Source: Pasteurellaceae bacterium Macca (GTDB taxonomy: Bacteria > Pseudomonadota > Gammaproteobacteria > Enterobacterales > Pasteurellaceae). From it: a DNA stretch of 64,000 bases. A program made the position numbers and the translations under genes. This document shows, in pieces, positions 9,756-21,643 of this stretch. Each line of letters begins with the position of its first letter. The stretch's first letter is position 1. The notes below the pieces were generated by a model. The model worked only from the letters and a program-made list of their open reading frames with translations, made no database searches and was not told where the DNA came from. The DNA is taken from the NCBI GenBank assembly GCA_023101485.1, contig LVZB01000001.1, forward strand, positions 1,420,001-1,484,000. Direction: 5' to 3'.

Positions 9756-10280
9756 TTAGGCTAATTCGGCTAAATACATTTCATCAAAAATTTGTTTAGA
9801 CCAACGTTTTACACGCTCGCTAGTCAGCTCTGGTTGGCGATCTTCATCGATACATAAGCCCACAAAAGTACTTTCATCAACAAGGGCTTGGGAAGCTTCA
9901 AAACTGTAACCTTCTGTCGGCCAATGCCCAACAATCGTACCGCCGTTTGGTTCGATGACATCACGCACAGTCCCCATCGCATCGCAGAAATATTCAGCGT
10001 AATCTTCTTGGTCGCCACAACCAAAAATGCCAACAATTTTATCTGTGAAATCGATCTCTTTTAACGTTGGCATAAAATCGTCCCAATCGGCTTGGGATTC
10101 ACCGTAATACCACGTTGGAATACCGATGAGTAAGAAATCGTAGGCTTCGACATCTTCTTTCGTGCTTTTGGCAATATCACGAATATCAATTAAATTGTCG
10201 CCTAACTCTTTTTGAATCATTTTTGCGATATTTTCAGTGTTCCCAGTATCAGAACCGTAAAATAAACCAACAACTGCCAT
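9756..10280 (-). CDS. fldA: Flavodoxin FldA
   Basis: FMN-containing electron carrier in the cytoplasm that supplies low-potential electrons to enzymes such as IspG/IspH, BioB and pyruvate formate-lyase activase. The FMN phosphate loop is GSDTGNTENIA (about 9-19). The isoalloxazine loops are around PTWYYGESQADWDD (about 55-68) and FGCGDQEDYAEYFCDAMG (about 89-106). The long-chain length (174 aa) and motifs match FldA. It sits between ybfE and fur, probably one operon. Confidence 0.97.
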   Translation of the reverse strand: MAVVGLFYGSDTGNTENIAKMIQKELGDNLIDIRDIAKSTKEDVEAYDFLLIGIPTWYYGESQADWDDFMPTLKEIDFTDKIVGIFGCGDQEDYAEYFCDAMGTVRDVIEPNGGTIVGHWPTEGYSFEASQALVDESTFVGLCIDEDRQPELTSERVKRWSKQIFDEMYLAELA

Positions 10281-10314
10281 TTTAATTACCTATTTTGTGT
10301 TGTGAATCAATGGG

Positions 10315-10599
10315 TTATTCCGAAAAAGTACCATTGATATAGTCATTTAATATCATTTCAATCAACTGCCCGCGGGAGAGACCTTTGGTGGTGGCATCCT
10401 CTTCCAATAAACTCACTAAATCCGAATGCAATTTCAATTCAACACGGCGTAAGCCAGACGAACGATCACGTTTGAGCTGATTACGTTTGTTGATTCGAAC
10501 TTGCTGTTCTCGGCTAAGGGGATTGGTTCGAGGTCGCCCAACTTTTGGCATTGTGGCGAACAGATCGAGTGTAATGCAATCTGCGTCTTGTTTTGCCAT
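10315..10599 (-). CDS. ybfE: YbfE-like LexA-regulated ribbon-helix-helix protein
   Basis: Small (94 aa) basic protein with a ribbon-helix-helix-like C-terminal half (RRVELKLHSDLVSLLEEDATTKGLSRGQLIEMILNDYI, about 52-88 in two parts) and a basic arm rich in Arg/Lys (about 24-50). In E. coli, ybfE precedes fldA and fur and is LexA-regulated; the same order here (34 bases before fldA) supports the assignment. The DNA target and cellular role are not established. Confidence 0.85.
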   Translation of the reverse strand: MAKQDADCITLDLFATMPKVGRPRTNPLSREQQVRINKRNQLKRDRSSGLRRVELKLHSDLVSLLEEDATTKGLSRGQLIEMILNDYINGTFSE

Positions 10600-10622
10600 T
10601 TCTAAACTCTATGGGCACCCCT

Positions 10623-10644
10623 ATTCGCAATGATAAATGCGAAT
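10623..10644 (-). promoter_or_regulatory. Inverted repeat upstream of ybfE-fldA-fur, possible Fur site
   Basis: Perfect 7-bp arms ATTCGCA (10623-10629) and TGCGAAT (10638-10644) with spacer ATGATAAA, 24 bases upstream of the ybfE start. The AATGATAA part matches one half of the Fur consensus, but the overall match to the 19-bp box is only about half. Autoregulation by Fur would fit the operon but is inference. Confidence 0.35.
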
Positions 10645-10843
10645 GAGAGCTAAATTTTAAAGTGCGAACTATACCATAATCTCCAAAAATTGGAAGTAGA
10701 GGGAGCGTAGGCTTTCCCCTCGCCCAGTGCAAAATTCTCTTTAAATTTGACCGCTTGTCATAATCTTTCCTAGCACTGGGGGGGAATTTTCGCTAGAATT
10801 CGCCCCTGTTTTTATGTCCACTAAGCTGTTAAGAAGAAGCAAT

Positions 10844-12757
10844 ATGTCTGAAAAACGTTATGGGGCGGATGAAATTACCGTCCTTAAAGACCTTGAACCC
10901 GTTCAACTTCGCCCCGGTATGTACACTGATACCACTTGCCCCAACCATTTAGGGCAGGAGGTGATTGATAACAGTGTTGATGAAGCCTTAGCGGGTTTTG
11001 CTTCACAAATTGACGTGATTCTGCACAAAGATAACTCCCTTGAGGTGGTGGATAACGGGCGAGGAATGCCGGTGGATATTCACTCCACGGAAAAAATCTC
11101 CGGCGTTGAGCTGATCTTAACCAAGCTCCACGCGGGGGGGAAATTCTCTACCCAAAATTACAACTTTTCAGGGGGCTTGCACGGTGTGGGCATCTCCGTG
11201 GTAAATGCCCTGTCAGAACGGGTAGAAATTACCATTAAACGCAACGGCGAGATCTACACCATTGCCTTTGCAAATGGCGTGAAAGTGGAAGATCTCAAGG
11301 TCATCGGTACTTGCCCGAAACGCCAAACGGGAACGACCGTCCGTTTCTATCCAAATCCAACATATTTTGATACGCCAAAATTTTCCGTAAGACGGCTACA
11401 ACATCTTCTACGCGCCAAAGCGGTGCTCTGCCCGAAACTGACCATCAACTTTACGGATCACATTAACGATAAAAAAGAGACGTGGTATTACGAAGATGGG
11501 CTTTCAGATTACTTGTCCGAAGCATTACAAGATTTTGCAACCCTGCCAAATCCACCCTTTGTGGGCGATATTGCCAGTGAAACGGAAGCCGTTAGCTGGG
11601 CATTAGCGTGGTTACCCGAAGGGGGCGATTTAATCGCTGAAAGCTATGTCAATCTAATTCCGACCCCCCAAGGTGGCACTCACGTCAATGGGTTACGCCA
11701 AGGCTTACTCAATGCCATGACGGAATTTTGTGAATTCCGCAATCTTCTCCCTCGCGGGTTAAAACTGACCGCCGACGACGTGTGGCATCGCTGTGCCTAT
11801 GTGCTTTCACTGAAAATCCAAGAACCGCAATTTGCCGGTCAAACAAAGGAACGCCTCTCTTCTCGTCAAGCCTCAAGCTATGTGGCAAGCACGATTAAAG
11901 ACAGCTTTAGCCTGTGGCTAAACCAACACGTTCAGCTCGGGGAGCAAATTGCTGAAATGGCGATTAACTCCGCCCAAAGCCGTTTAAGAGCGGCAAAAAA
12001 AGTGGTGCGGAAAAAATTGGTCAGTGGCCCGATTCTTCCCTCTAAACTTGCCGATTGTACCTCCCAAGATCTGAGCCAAACGGAGCTATTCTTAGTGGAA
12101 GGGGATTCCGCCGGTGGTTCAGCGAAACAAGCGCGTAAAAAGGAATTTCAGGCAATTTTGCCCCTCCGTGGGAAAATTAAAAATACTTGGGAAGAATCCC
12201 CCGATCAGGTATTAGCCTCTGAAACCGTCCATGATATTGCCATTGCCATTGGCATGGATCCAGATAGTGACGACCTCAGCCAACTGCGTTACGGCAAAAT
12301 TTGTATTCTTGCGGATGCGGATTCCGATGGCTTACACATCGCCACCCTACTTTGTGCGTTATTCCTGCGACATTTCCAAAGCCTTGTGAAAAATGGCCAC
12401 GTTTATGTGGCAATGCCACCGCTTTATCGGATTGATATTAGCAAAAATGAAGTGCATTACGCCTTAGATGAAGCAGAAAAAGAAGCCATTTTGGCAAGAT
12501 TAAGTAAGAAAAAAGGCACACCGAATGTGCAACGTTTTAAAGGATTGGGGGAGATGAACCCAAGTCAATTAAGCGAAACCACGATGGATCCCAACACTCG
12601 CCGTTTAGTCCAACTCACCTTAGAGGAGGAAGAGGATCTCCCCGACAATGAACTCAATACCTTTGAGCTAATGGATATGCTCCTTGCCAAAAAACGCGCA
12701 GAAGACCGCAAACAGTGGCTACAAGCACGAGGTAATGAGGCGGATTTAGTCATCTGA
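10844..12757 (+). CDS. parE: DNA topoisomerase IV subunit B ParE
   Basis: ATPase subunit of topoisomerase IV, which with ParC decatenates sister chromosomes. It has a GHKL ATPase domain (LRPGMYTDT, EVIDNSVDEALAG, VVDNGRGMPVD, GGLHGVGISVVNALS), a transducer domain, then TOPRIM (EGDSAGGSAKQARKK and LADADSDGLHIATLL). I chose the ATG at 10844, giving MSEKRYGADEITVL (637 aa), because it aligns with E. coli ParE; an in-frame ATG at 10814 would add 10 residues. parC is not adjacent. The uptake core at 10750-10758 lies upstream. Confidence 0.96.
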   Translation: MSEKRYGADEITVLKDLEPVQLRPGMYTDTTCPNHLGQEVIDNSVDEALAGFASQIDVILHKDNSLEVVDNGRGMPVDIHSTEKISGVELILTKLHAGGKFSTQNYNFSGGLHGVGISVVNALSERVEITIKRNGEIYTIAFANGVKVEDLKVIGTCPKRQTGTTVRFYPNPTYFDTPKFSVRRLQHLLRAKAVLCPKLTINFTDHINDKKETWYYEDGLSDYLSEALQDFATLPNPPFVGDIASETEAVSWALAWLPEGGDLIAESYVNLIPTPQGGTHVNGLRQGLLNAMTEFCEFRNLLPRGLKLTADDVWHRCAYVLSLKIQEPQFAGQTKERLSSRQASSYVASTIKDSFSLWLNQHVQLGEQIAEMAINSAQSRLRAAKKVVRKKLVSGPILPSKLADCTSQDLSQTELFLVEGDSAGGSAKQARKKEFQAILPLRGKIKNTWEESPDQVLASETVHDIAIAIGMDPDSDDLSQLRYGKICILADADSDGLHIATLLCALFLRHFQSLVKNGHVYVAMPPLYRIDISKNEVHYALDEAEKEAILARLSKKKGTPNVQRFKGLGEMNPSQLSETTMDPNTRRLVQLTLEEEEDLPDNELNTFELMDMLLAKKRAEDRKQWLQARGNEADLVI

Positions 12758-12849
12758 TCTTAGTGATTGCATATAGGTTTGTTTTCGTATCATTATTAAT
12801 CAAACAAAAGTGTTGCTATTTTAGGGCTGAAGTAGATAAGCCCTAAATT

Positions 12850-13005
12850 CTAATTGAATTTCACAGTATCTTCCTTTAATTGCGATTGTGGTTCCCCTTC
12901 ATGATAAAACTCGTTTATATCAAAAGTATTGTAACTACAGCCATATCCGCATAAATCAAGTGATCCGGTTTTAAGTTGAATATTTAAAATCGAGCAGTTG
13001 TTTGG
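12850..13005 (-). pseudogene. Possible C-terminal gene relic
   Basis: On the minus strand an open stretch of about 51 codons without a start ends at a TAG (12850-12852). It reads like real protein: a segment CSILNIQLKTGSLDLCGYGC followed by NEFYHEGEPQSQLKEDT, with four cysteines close together. It may be the tail of a decayed secreted or lipoprotein gene whose 5' part is gone. I do not recognise the family, and chance cannot be excluded at this length. Confidence 0.3.
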
Positions 13006-13151
13006 TCAGTTGCTTATAACATAAAAAATGCTTTTATTTACAATGAGTTATCTTTATTTTTATAGCCTAGTATGATGGCTAATCTATATTCGCGCCAAGA
13101 TTATTATAAAAAAGTAATGAATTTGTTAGTTTTGTACAAACAAATATGTAA

Positions 13152-13173
13152 ATTTGTGAGCAACTTCGCATTT
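13152..13173 (+). promoter_or_regulatory. CRP site of the sialate uptake operon
   Basis: TGTGA (13155-13159), six bases, TCGCA (13166-13170), in an A/T-rich frame: one mismatch from the TGTGA-N6-TCACA consensus, centred about 106 bases before the siaP start. CRP control of sialic acid uptake and catabolism is established in Haemophilus influenzae, together with SiaR. I could not identify a SiaR operator. Confidence 0.65.
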
Positions 13174-13208
13174 TTAAAATAAAACTCCAAAATGTTATAT
13201 CAAAATGA

Positions 13209-14252
<1,044 letters not shown>

Positions 14253-14311
14253 TCTTTGTAAACCTTACCTCATTATTGGGGTAAGGTTTATTTCTACTCT
14301 ACGGAGTTATT

Positions 14312-16159
14312 ATGAAAATATTCAATAAATTAGAAGAATGGATTGGTGGCGTTCTTTTTTTAACTATATTTGCCATTTTAATAGCCCAAATTGTTGCCCG
14401 CCAAGTTTTTGATTCACCTTTAATTTGGAGTGAAGAGCTTGCCCGATTGATCTTTATTTATGTGGGTATGTTGGGTATTAGTATTGCTATTCGGAATCAG
14501 CAACATGTTTATATTGATTTTATTACAAACTTGTTACCTGAAAAGGTAAAAAAGATCACCAATAGCGTTGTGCAAGTACTGATTTTTTTCTGCCTTTTGA
14601 TGTTTATTCATTTTGGCATCCATCTCTTTAATGACTCTAGTTTTGAAATCGTTTCTTTAGGTATTTCAGAAAAATGGCTTTATGCCGCTTTACCAGTGAT
14701 TTCAATTTTAATGCTTATTCGTTTTTTGCAAGCACAAGCAGAAAACTATACCAATCAGACAACAGTCATTCCTGTCGCCGTTTATCTTATTTTAACAGCA
14801 CTCTTTTTTGCGGTGTTATTTACCGCCCCAGAATGGTTCAAAATATTCCGTATTACGAATTATATTAAATTAGGTAGTAATGCGGTTTATGTTTCCCTAG
14901 CTATTTGGCTAATCATTATGTTTTTAGGCACGCCTGTGGGTTGGTCGTTGTTTATTGCTACCTTAGTCTATTTCTCAATGACAAAATGGGGAGTTGTAAA
15001 TTCAGCATCAACGAAATTGGTAGATAGTCTAAATAGCTTCCCGTTACTCAGTGTTCCTTTCTTTATTCTAACGGGTATTTTGATGAATACGGGTGGTATT
15101 ACGAATCGAATTTTTGATTTTGCTAAAGCCTTATTAGGGCATTATCGTGGCGGAATGGGGCACGTTAATATCGGCGCAAGTCTTATTTTCTCAGGTATGT
15201 CTGGTTCAGCATTAGCTGATGCAGGTGGTTTAGGACAACTTGAAATCAAAGCAATGCGAGATGCAGGTTATGATGATGATATTTGTGGTGGATTAACCGC
15301 AGCCTCTTGTATTATCGGTCCGCTTGTTCCGCCAAGTATTGCAATGATTATTTATGGTGTTATTGCCAATCAATCTATCGCAAAATTATTCGTTGCTGGC
15401 TTTGTTCCAGGGGTATTGATTACTATCGTTTTAATGATAATGAACTATTTTGTGGCGAAAAAACGGGGCTATGCAAGAACACCAAAAGCGAATTTACAGC
15501 AACGTTGCGCTGCATTTAAAGATGCAATTTGGGCATTATTAACACCAATTCTAATTATCGGTGGTATTTTCTCTGGTTTATTTACTCCTACGGAAGCCGC
15601 AGTGATTGCAGCCCTTTATTCTGTGATTATCGGAAAATTCGTACATAAAGAATTGACAATGGCGATGCTATTTAAAAGCTGTGTTGAAGCAATGGCAATC
15701 ACAGGGGTTACGGTGTTAATGGTGATTACGGTCACGTTCTTCGGTGATATGATTGCCCGTGAACAAGTTGCCTTGCGAATTGGTGAGTTATTTGTGTCAG
15801 TTGCTGATTCACCACTCACAGTGTTAGTGATGATCAATCTACTTCTCTTATTCTTAGGAATGTTTATTGATGCCCTTGCTTTGCAATTCTTAGTATTACC
15901 AATGTTAATTCCAATTGCTTCACAATTTGGTATTGATCTAATTTTCTTTGGTGTAATGACAACCTTAAATATGATGATTGGTATTCTAACTCCACCAATG
16001 GGGATGGCGTTATTTGTTGTTGCTCGAGTCGGCAATATGAGCGTGAGTACCGTGACTAAAGGTGTACTACCGTTCTTAGTTCCAATTTTTATTACACTTG
16101 TATTGATTACAATCTTCCCTGAAATTATTACCTTTATTCCAAATTTGATAATGCCGTAA
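14312..16159 (+). CDS. siaT: Sialic acid TRAP transporter fused permease SiaT (SiaQM)
   Basis: Inner-membrane permease that uses the Na+ gradient to import sialic acid delivered by SiaP. The first about 170 residues are the small Q subunit (four helices, starting [20 protein letters not shown]). A linker helix leads to the large M subunit (about 190-615, 12 or so helices), with the DctM-type segments [20 protein letters not shown] and [14 protein letters not shown]. The fused QM form, 615 residues, is typical of Pasteurellaceae. It is 59 bases downstream of siaP, preceded by a good GGAG. Confidence 0.96.
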   Translation: MKIFNKLEEWIGGVLFLTIFAILIAQIVARQVFDSPLIWSEELARLIFIYVGMLGISIAIRNQQHVYIDFITNLLPEKVKKITNSVVQVLIFFCLLMFIHFGIHLFNDSSFEIVSLGISEKWLYAALPVISILMLIRFLQAQAENYTNQTTVIPVAVYLILTALFFAVLFTAPEWFKIFRITNYIKLGSNAVYVSLAIWLIIMFLGTPVGWSLFIATLVYFSMTKWGVVNSASTKLVDSLNSFPLLSVPFFILTGILMNTGGITNRIFDFAKALLGHYRGGMGHVNIGASLIFSGMSGSALADAGGLGQLEIKAMRDAGYDDDICGGLTAASCIIGPLVPPSIAMIIYGVIANQSIAKLFVAGFVPGVLITIVLMIMNYFVAKKRGYARTPKANLQQRCAAFKDAIWALLTPILIIGGIFSGLFTPTEAAVIAALYSVIIGKFVHKELTMAMLFKSCVEAMAITGVTVLMVITVTFFGDMIAREQVALRIGELFVSVADSPLTVLVMINLLLLFLGMFIDALALQFLVLPMLIPIASQFGIDLIFFGVMTTLNMMIGILTPPMGMALFVVARVGNMSVSTVTKGVLPFLVPIFITLVLITIFPEIITFIPNLIMP

Positions 16160-16171
16160 AATTTCATAAAA

Positions 16172-16193
16172 CCGACCGCTTGTACGCGGTCGG
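16172..16193 (+). terminator. Hairpin between siaT and nanM containing an uptake core
   Basis: Stem CCGACCGC / GCGGTCGG around a 6-base loop; the left arm overlaps the uptake core at 16175-16183. No T run follows, so partial termination or mRNA processing is more likely than full termination. It would separate transporter and nanM expression levels. Confidence 0.45.
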
Positions 16194-16292
16194 AAATAAT
16201 ACATTGATTTTCTTACCCAAGAAACCTACACAAACTATTCAATGCTTTAATCTGAATAGATTATTTTAACTCTTAATTGAAGGAGATTTTCT

Positions 16293-17429
16293 ATGAAATT
16301 CACTAAATCAGCTTTAAGTAGTACGTTATTCGGTCTTATTGCAATGGGTGCATTTAGTGCTCAAGCAGCACAATATCCTGATCTACCCGTAGGCATTAAA
16401 AGTGGTGCAGGAGCATTAATTGGTGATACGGTCTATGTTGGCTTAGGCACTGGGGGCAATAAATTCTTTGCTTTAAATTTAAAAGAGATGAATGGTCAAT
16501 GGAAAGAAATTGCAGCTTTTCCAGGTGGTGATCGTAGCCAACCTGTTGCGGCAGGCGTTGATGGGCAACTTTATGTATTTGGTGGCTTACAAAAAAATGA
16601 CAAAGGTGAGTTACAACTTGTCAATGATGGCTATCGTTATAATCCTGCGGATAATAGTTGGACAAAATTACCCACTCGTTCACCGCGTGGTGTAGTAGGG
16701 GCAAGTGTGGCTGCGAAAGACGGTAAAATTTATTTTATTGGTGGTGTAAATGACAACATTTTCAATGGCTACTTCCAAGATTACACCGCCGCTGGTGATG
16801 ATAAAGAGAAACAAAAAGCAGTAATGACGCCTTATTTCACACAGCGTCCACAAGATTATTTCTTTACACCAGAATTATATAGCTATGAGCCAACAACGAA
16901 TAAATGGTACAACGAAGGTGTTGTTCCATTTGCACCACGAGCAGGTGCTGCATTCTCAATTAAAGGAGATACTCTTTTAGTTGTTAATGGTGAAATTAAA
17001 CCAGGTTTACGCACAGCAGCAACTGAACAAGGTAAGTTAACCACAAAAGGTGTTCAATGGACAACATTAGCTGATCTCCCAGCACCAAAAGGTAAAACGC
17101 AAGATGGTCTAGCCGGTGCAATGGGTGGTTATACACATAATCACTATATTGTAACGGGTGGGGCTAATTTCCCAGGTTCAACAAAACAATTTAAAGAAGG
17201 GAATCTTTATGCTCATCAAGGGTTAAGTAAAGCATGGCATAAAGAAGTTTACACACTCGATAAAGGAAAATGGAAAATTATCGGCGAATTACCAGCAGGA
17301 ATTGGTTATGGCGTAAGTGTTTCCTATAACGATCAAGTATTATTGATTGGTGGTGAAACCGAAGGAGGGAAAGCTCTCACTAGCGTACAAGCAGTCAGCT
17401 ATGATGGAAAAGTCTTAGAGCTTAAATAA
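16293..17429 (+). CDS. nanM: N-acetylneuraminate epimerase NanM
   Basis: Periplasmic mutarotase that speeds conversion of alpha- to beta-N-acetylneuraminate, the form taken up by the transporter. Signal peptide of about 25 residues (ending FSAQAA), then a six-bladed kelch beta-propeller with repeated G-G motifs ([37 protein letters not shown]). Length (378 aa) is close to E. coli NanM. Same order as siaP-siaT-nanM in H. influenzae. RBS AAGGAGA lies 8 bases upstream. The catabolic genes nanA, nanE and nanK are not in the window. Confidence 0.94.
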   Translation: MKFTKSALSSTLFGLIAMGAFSAQAAQYPDLPVGIKSGAGALIGDTVYVGLGTGGNKFFALNLKEMNGQWKEIAAFPGGDRSQPVAAGVDGQLYVFGGLQKNDKGELQLVNDGYRYNPADNSWTKLPTRSPRGVVGASVAAKDGKIYFIGGVNDNIFNGYFQDYTAAGDDKEKQKAVMTPYFTQRPQDYFFTPELYSYEPTTNKWYNEGVVPFAPRAGAAFSIKGDTLLVVNGEIKPGLRTAATEQGKLTTKGVQWTTLADLPAPKGKTQDGLAGAMGGYTHNHYIVTGGANFPGSTKQFKEGNLYAHQGLSKAWHKEVYTLDKGKWKIIGELPAGIGYGVSVSYNDQVLLIGGETEGGKALTSVQAVSYDGKVLELK

Positions 17430-17445
17430 GATCATAAGAGAGTAA

Positions 17446-17480
17446 CAATCCGCACATAAAATGTGCGGATTGTTATTTTA
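17446..17480 (+). terminator. Terminator of siaP-siaT-nanM
   Basis: Perfect 12-bp stem CAATCCGCACAT / ATGTGCGGATTG with a 3-base loop, followed by TTATTTTA, 16 bases after the nanM stop codon. Confidence 0.88.
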
Positions 17481-17682
17481 AATTGATACACGCTTCATAC
17501 TTTTCAAATAGCTTTAGAAAAGATCTGTTCTCTCAATTGATTCGTGAATTCCATAAATACCCGCATAGTAGATATGTATTTCAAATTTCCTGATTGTTAT
17601 GCCATTTAAAATTACCCCCTTATGGCAGAGACTTTCATAAAGGGGCAATACAAGCGGTCGTTTTTTAGGAACAATTTGCTTT

Positions 17683-19113
17683 TTAGAGATTGACGACAAA
17701 TTTACCCACGCCGAGTTCGTCTTCTTTACGCGTGCGGTTGATGACGCTTTGTGGGCTTTCGACGACGCGTAAGCCCATTTCAGCTTCTGTGCGCACCACT
17801 TCACCACGTAGGGAGTTGGTATAGACATCGGTGATTTTCACATCCACAAATTTACCAATCATATCCGGAGAACCTTGGAAATTCACGATACGGTTCGTTT
17901 CCGTTCTGCCAGTCAGTTCCATTACATCTTTTTTAGACGGACCTTCCACTAAAATACGTTGTTCTGTGCCGAGCATGGCACGGCTAAATTGCATCGCTTG
18001 ATGATTGATACGCTGTTGCAAACGGTACAAGCGGTCTTTTTTCTCTTCTTCGCTGACATCATCAGGCAAGTCTGCGGCTGGCGTACCTGGACGAGCAGAA
18101 TAAATGAAACTAAAACTCATATCAAAATTGACTTGTTCAATCACTTTCATTGTCTGCTCAAAATCGGCGGCGGTTTCACCTGGGAAACCGACAATGAAAT
18201 CTGAACTAATTTGAATATCAGGGCGTGCTTCACGCAATTTGCGGATAGTGGCTTTATATTCAAGGGCGGTGTGGTTACGCTTCATCATTGTTAATACACG
18301 GTCTGAGCCACTTTGAATCGGGAGATGTAAGAAGCTCACGAGTTCAGGAGTATCGCGATAAACTTCGATGATGTCGTCCGTAAATTCAATGGGGTGGCTG
18401 GTGGTGTAACGTAAGCGGTCGATACCGTCAATCGATGCCACGAGGCGAAGGAGTTCGGCAAAGGTGCAGATACCGCCGTCAAAGGTTTCTCCACGGTAGG
18501 CATTGACGTTTTGTCCAAGTAAATTCACTTCACGCACGCCTTGATCGGCTAATTGAGCGATTTCAAAAAGAATATCATCCACTGGACGGCTCACTTCTTC
18601 CCCACGAGTATAAGGTACCACGCAGAAGGAGCAGTATTTGTTACAGCCTTCCATAATGGAAACGAATGCTGTTGGGCCTTCGGCTTTTGGCTCGGGTAAG
18701 CGGTCGAATTTTTCAATTTCAGGGAAGCTAATATCGACAATAGAACTCTTTCCGCCACGAATTTGGTTAATCATTTCCGGCAAGCGATGCAGGGTTTGGG
18801 GTCCAAATACAATATCCACAAAAGGGGCTCTTTGGCGGATGTGATCCCCTTCTTGGGAAGCGACACAGCCCCCCACGCCGATCACTAAATTCGGTTTAGT
18901 TTTCTTGAAATTTTTCCAACGTCCAAGTTGGTGGAACACTTTTTCTTGGGCTTTTTCACGAATGGAGCAGGTGTTAAGAAGAAGAACGTCGGCTTCTTCG
19001 GCATCTTCTGTGAGTTCAAAACCGTGGGTGCTGTTGAGGAGATCTGCCATTTTAGAGGAGTCGTACTCATTCATTTGACAACCCCAAGTTTTAATATGTA
19101 ATTTCTGTGCCAT
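17683..19113 (-). CDS. miaB: tRNA 2-methylthio-N6-isopentenyladenosine synthase MiaB
   Basis: Radical-SAM methylthiotransferase that converts i6A37 to ms2i6A37 in tRNAs reading UNN codons. The N-terminal UPF0004 domain has cluster cysteines ([26 protein letters not shown]). The radical-SAM motif is CNKYCSFC (about 156-163), and a C-terminal TRAM domain starts near 380. Length (476 aa) matches E. coli MiaB. An uptake core lies inside the gene (18027-18035) and another just downstream (17650-17658). Confidence 0.97.
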   Translation of the reverse strand: MAQKLHIKTWGCQMNEYDSSKMADLLNSTHGFELTEDAEEADVLLLNTCSIREKAQEKVFHQLGRWKNFKKTKPNLVIGVGGCVASQEGDHIRQRAPFVDIVFGPQTLHRLPEMINQIRGGKSSIVDISFPEIEKFDRLPEPKAEGPTAFVSIMEGCNKYCSFCVVPYTRGEEVSRPVDDILFEIAQLADQGVREVNLLGQNVNAYRGETFDGGICTFAELLRLVASIDGIDRLRYTTSHPIEFTDDIIEVYRDTPELVSFLHLPIQSGSDRVLTMMKRNHTALEYKATIRKLREARPDIQISSDFIVGFPGETAADFEQTMKVIEQVNFDMSFSFIYSARPGTPAADLPDDVSEEEKKDRLYRLQQRINHQAMQFSRAMLGTEQRILVEGPSKKDVMELTGRTETNRIVNFQGSPDMIGKFVDVKITDVYTNSLRGEVVRTEAEMGLRVVESPQSVINRTRKEDELGVGKFVVNL

Positions 19114-19134
19114 GTTCAGTTTATTTGCGATCAG

Positions 19135-19169
19135 TAAGAAAAGAAAAACGTAAAGGGAGTTCCTTTACG
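19135..19169 (-). terminator. Second hairpin with T run before miaB
   Basis: Stem CGTAAAGG / CCTTTACG; read on the minus strand it is followed by TTTTTCTTTTCTT. It lies only about 36 bases before the miaB start, so it may be a tandem terminator for crr or an attenuator of miaB. Confidence 0.55.
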
Positions 19170-19210
19170 CAAAAATTGGCGGTATTTTACCTTGTTCATC
19201 CGGTTATGGC

Positions 19211-19243
19211 TATAAAAAAGAAAACCACGTTGCCGTGGTTTCT
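19211..19243 (-). terminator. Terminator of ptsH-ptsI-crr
   Basis: Stem AAACCACG / CGTGGTTT with a GCAA-type loop, followed on the minus strand by TCTTTTTTAT, about 15 bases after the crr stop codon. Confidence 0.85.
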
Positions 19244-19257
19244 TTAAGAGAGTGTAT

Positions 19258-19761
19258 TTATTTTGTTAAGGTTAATACAACGCTTTCGCCTTTGACGACA
19301 TCCCCTGAGACTTTGTGTAGGTTGCTGATTTCATCCATATTTGAAATCACTACAGGAGTTAAAACGGATTTAGCTTTCTCTTCTAATAAGGCAAGATCAA
19401 ATTGAATGATTGGATCACCGACTTTCACTTTTTGACCTTCTTCAGCTAAACGTGTAAAGCCTTCACCTTTAAGTTCTACGGTGTCGATTCCAAAGTGCAC
19501 AAAGAGTTCAATGCCATCATCGGATTCAATAGAAAAAGCGTGATTGGTTTCAAAGATTTTGCCAATAGTGCCGTTTACAGGAGCGACGATGGTATCGCCA
19601 TTTGGACGAATCGCAATGCCATCCCCCACAATTTTTTCTGAGAAAACCACATCGGGAACGTCTTCGATATTGACGATTTCCCCTGAAAGTGGTGCGTAAA
19701 TTTCAACTTCCTTGGCAACGGCATCTTTTTTACCGCCGAATAGTTTATCGAAAAAACCCAT
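19258..19761 (-). CDS. crr: PTS glucose-specific EIIA component Crr
   Basis: Phosphocarrier between HPr and the sugar permeases. Its phosphorylation state controls adenylate cyclase and excludes inducers. The sequence has a mobile N-terminus ([12 protein letters not shown]), then the EIIA-Glc beta-sandwich with the two active-site histidines (ETNHAF near residue 75 and [12 protein letters not shown] near 90). Length (167 aa) is normal. Third gene of the pts operon, 71 bases after ptsI with a strong hairpin in the gap. Confidence 0.97.
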   Translation of the reverse strand: MGFFDKLFGGKKDAVAKEVEIYAPLSGEIVNIEDVPDVVFSEKIVGDGIAIRPNGDTIVAPVNGTIGKIFETNHAFSIESDDGIELFVHFGIDTVELKGEGFTRLAEEGQKVKVGDPIIQFDLALLEEKAKSVLTPVVISNMDEISNLHKVSGDVVKGESVVLTLTK

Positions 19762-19784
19762 AGTTAAATCTCCGTCTGAAAATA

Positions 19785-19821
19785 GGTAAAATTCTCGCCT
19801 ATTCTATACGAGAATTTTACC
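19785..19821 (-). other. Hairpin in the ptsI-crr gap
   Basis: Perfect 13-bp inverted repeat GGTAAAATTCTCG (19785-19797) / CGAGAATTTTACC (19809-19821). It occupies most of the space between ptsI and crr and could protect the ptsI 3' end or reduce read-through into crr. Confidence 0.55.
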
Positions 19822-19832
19822 TTTGTGTGTAA

Positions 19833-21554
19833 TTAGTTCAATTTTTGGTAAAACTCATTCACTAAACGTTCAATATCTGCCGCTGTCGGTTGTGCTAAGG
19901 CATTATCTGCAAGGGCTTTGGCATCGGCATAATTTAAACTACGCACAAGTTTTTTCACATGAGGAACCGAGATACCACTCATACTAAATTCATCTAATCC
20001 CATGCCGAGGAGAAGTGCCGTCGCACGGACATCGCCGGCTAATTCACCGCACATGCCGGTCCATTTACCCTCTGCGTGGGAAGCGTCAATCACTTGTTTG
20101 ATTAAGTTCAACACTGAAGGGGTGAGTGGGTTGTAAAGGTGGGCAATGATTTCGTTACCGCGATCCACCGCTAGGGTGTATTGGGTTAAATCGTTTGTAC
20201 CGATACTAAAGAAATCCACTTCTTTGGCAAGGTGGCGTGCATTGACCGCAGCTGATGGCGTTTCGACCATCACACCAAGTTGTAGATTTTCATCAAAGGC
20301 TTTACCCTCTGTGCGTAATTGCGCTTTTAACTCTTCTACAATGCCTTTGAGTTCACGGATTTCTTCAACGGAAATGATCATCGGGAACATCACGGCAAGA
20401 TTACCGAAAGCCGAAGCCCTTAATACGGCGCGTAATTGGGTATCTAAAATTTCACGGCGAACTAAACCAATTCGCACAGCACGCCAGCCTAAGAATGGGT
20501 TCATCTCTTTTGGGAGATCGAGGTAAGGAAGTTCTTTATCGCCACCAATATCCATGGTGCGCAACACCACGAGTTTTCCAGCCATTGCTTCGACAATTTC
20601 TTTATAGGCTTGGAATTGCTCTTCTTCAGTTGGAAGGCGATCTCTATCCATAAAGAGGAATTCTGTGCGGTATAAGCCAACGGCTTGTCCGCCATTACGA
20701 AGCACACCATCAACATCACGGATTGTTCCGATATTCCCTGCTACTTCAATGTTGTGGCCATCTAAGGTTTCAGCCGGTAAATCTTTTAATTTGGCGAGTT
20801 CAGCTTTCTCTTCGGCAATTTGTGTTTGTAATGCTTTGGCACTTTCGAGTTGTGCAGGAGATGGATTGACATGAACTTCGTTGTTCATCGCATCAAGAAT
20901 TAAAATATCCCCGCTATTGACTAAACTGGTCACATTGTTTGTTCCAACGACGGCAGGTAATTCTAAAGAACGCGCCATAATGGAAGTATGTGATGTTCTG
21001 CCACCAATATCGGTGACAAAGCCTAAGACTTTATCAAGGTTTAATTGTGCCGTTTCAGAGGGCGTAAGATCGTAGGCAACTAAAATCACTTCTTCTTGAA
21101 TATCGCCAAGATCCACGATATGCATTCCAAGAATATTACGTACTAAACGATTACCGATATCACGAATATCGCCTGCGCGCTCTTTTAAATACTCATCATC
21201 AATATCGGCGAGCATAGAGGCTTGCATATCAATGATTTTGCTAGCAGCTACATCCGCAGAAACAAGATTTTCTTCAATATAACCTAAGATCTCTTCTTCT
21301 AACTCTTCATCTTCGAGAATCATCAAATGGCCTTCAAAGATTGCTTCTTTCTCTTCACCGAGAGTACGGCGAGCTTTTTCTTTGATTGCGGTTAATTGTG
21401 TGGCTGCTTTATCACGGCCAGTAAAGAATTTTGCTTTTTCAGCCTCAATTTGTTCTGGGGTGATTTTTTGAGTATTGAGTATGATAGGTTCTTCTTTTAG
21501 AACAAGGGCTTTACCGAATACGATACCCGGAGAAGCGGCGATACCTGTGATCAT
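19833..21554 (-). CDS. ptsI: PTS enzyme I (phosphoenolpyruvate-protein phosphotransferase)
   Basis: First PTS enzyme: takes phosphate from PEP onto a histidine and passes it to HPr. It has an N-terminal HPr-binding helical domain, the active-site histidine in [15 protein letters not shown] (near residue 190), and a C-terminal PEP-binding barrel with [13 protein letters not shown], the catalytic cysteine segment [10 protein letters not shown] and [12 protein letters not shown]. Length (573 aa) is close to E. coli. It follows ptsH by 89 bases. Confidence 0.98.
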   Translation of the reverse strand: MITGIAASPGIVFGKALVLKEEPIILNTQKITPEQIEAEKAKFFTGRDKAATQLTAIKEKARRTLGEEKEAIFEGHLMILEDEELEEEILGYIEENLVSADVAASKIIDMQASMLADIDDEYLKERAGDIRDIGNRLVRNILGMHIVDLGDIQEEVILVAYDLTPSETAQLNLDKVLGFVTDIGGRTSHTSIMARSLELPAVVGTNNVTSLVNSGDILILDAMNNEVHVNPSPAQLESAKALQTQIAEEKAELAKLKDLPAETLDGHNIEVAGNIGTIRDVDGVLRNGGQAVGLYRTEFLFMDRDRLPTEEEQFQAYKEIVEAMAGKLVVLRTMDIGGDKELPYLDLPKEMNPFLGWRAVRIGLVRREILDTQLRAVLRASAFGNLAVMFPMIISVEEIRELKGIVEELKAQLRTEGKAFDENLQLGVMVETPSAAVNARHLAKEVDFFSIGTNDLTQYTLAVDRGNEIIAHLYNPLTPSVLNLIKQVIDASHAEGKWTGMCGELAGDVRATALLLGMGLDEFSMSGISVPHVKKLVRSLNYADAKALADNALAQPTAADIERLVNEFYQKLN

Positions 21555-21599
21555 AATATAATCCTTGGGTTAAAAAGGGATAAATACATAAATGCACAA

Positions 21600-21627
21600 A
21601 ACGACTTTACCTATCGGCAAAGTCGTT
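21600..21627 (-). other. Hairpin in the ptsH-ptsI gap
   Basis: Stem AACGACTTT / AAAGTCGTT (21600-21608 with 21619-21627) in the 89-base gap between ptsH and ptsI. It is probably an attenuator or mRNA processing/stability element that keeps HPr more abundant than enzyme I. Confidence 0.45.
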
Positions 21628-21643
21628 ATTAATGTGCGTTAAA

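Noticed and set aside
15616-16167. 183-codon minus-strand frame opposite siaT
   Set aside because: Ile/Thr/Asn-rich antisense shadow of the membrane helices of siaT; no protein-like features.
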